The notes under the pieces: generated by a model | The model's input: the letters and a program-made list of their open reading frames with translations, nothing else | Told to the model about the DNA's origin: nothing | Databases searched by the model: none | NCBI GenBank assembly: GCA_003551745.1 | Contig: PUNI01000184.1 | Span: forward strand, 1-5,158 | Direction: 5' to 3' | DNA: 5,158 nt | DNA from: Paracoccaceae bacterium | GTDB lineage: Bacteria > Pseudomonadota > Alphaproteobacteria > Rhodobacterales > Rhodobacteraceae | Position numbers and translations under genes: made by a program | Part shown: one piece after another, positions 4,994-5,158 of the stretch | How the letters are laid out: every line of letters starts with the position of its first letter | Numbering within the stretch: the stretch's first letter is position 1

Positions 4994-5158
4994 ATGACCT
5001 GGTTGGCACGACTGTTCGGCAGAATGCCGTTCGTGGCCGACAGCCCCGGACGCAGGTTTGGCGGCGGTTTCGACCGCACCGTCGAGATGCGGCTGGCGCG
5101 GCTGGCGCAGGGGGCGCGGACGCCCTGCCTGCCCGGTATCGGGGTGTTCAGAAGGTCA
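4994..5158 (+). CDS. Unrecognised protein, N-terminal fragment (55 codons, continues past right edge)
   Basis: The frame opens with ATG at 4994 behind a strong AAGGAG Shine-Dalgarno and stays open to the window edge. The visible part starts MTWLARLFGRMPFVADS, is rich in Arg, Gly and Leu, and contains an amphipathic stretch FDRTVEMRLARLAQGARTP (26-44) likely to be helical. There is no clear signal peptide or transmembrane segment, although the first 12 residues could form a short membrane-associated helix. I do not recognise a family. It is transcribed divergently from galE, with 135 bp between the two starts, so shared regulation is possible but unproven. The gene call rests on the ribosome binding site and the open frame with GC-rich third positions. 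Confidence 0.6.
   Translation, partial: MTWLARLFGRMPFVADSPGRRFGGGFDRTVEMRLARLAQGARTPCLPGIGVFRRS

Overview
The window is uniformly GC-rich, with strong G/C bias in third codon positions. Gene types and protein style fit a proteobacterium, most likely an alphaproteobacterium of the Rhodobacteraceae kind. That placement is inferred from composition and protein style, not from a marker gene.

Layout from left to right. Positions 1-94 (minus strand) hold the first 31 codons of a tyrosine-recombinase-type integrase that runs off the left edge. Positions 95-503 hold no convincing gene but several short inverted and direct repeats. Positions 504-806 (minus) encode a 100-residue secreted protein of unknown function. 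Positions 807-1094 are non-coding and contain an unusually AT-rich patch with palindromes (about 970-1032) and a strong hairpin just after the next operon. Positions 1095-4858 (minus) carry three tightly spaced genes, read in the order galE (UDP-glucose 4-epimerase), a multi-pass family 2 glycosyltransferase resembling cellulose and other beta-glycan synthases, and an exported family 26 glycoside hydrolase. Positions 4859-4993 are a divergent intergenic region. Positions 4994-5158 (plus) are the start of an unrecognised gene that runs off the right edge.

The biological core is the galE - synthase - hydrolase operon. GalE interconverts UDP-glucose and UDP-galactose in the cytoplasm. The membrane glycosyltransferase probably polymerises a nucleotide sugar and passes the chain across the inner membrane. 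The exported GH26 enzyme can act on a beta-1,4- or mixed-linked beta-glycan on the far side, as the BcsZ cellulase accompanies BcsA. The product is not known from sequence. Mixed-linkage beta-glucan, beta-mannan or a galactose-containing beta-glycan are all possible. Two details stand out: the synthase has glutamine where the usual QxxRW motif has arginine, and it has no visible PilZ domain. The integrase at the left edge raises the possibility that a genomic-island boundary lies nearby, but no attachment site or tRNA can be seen.
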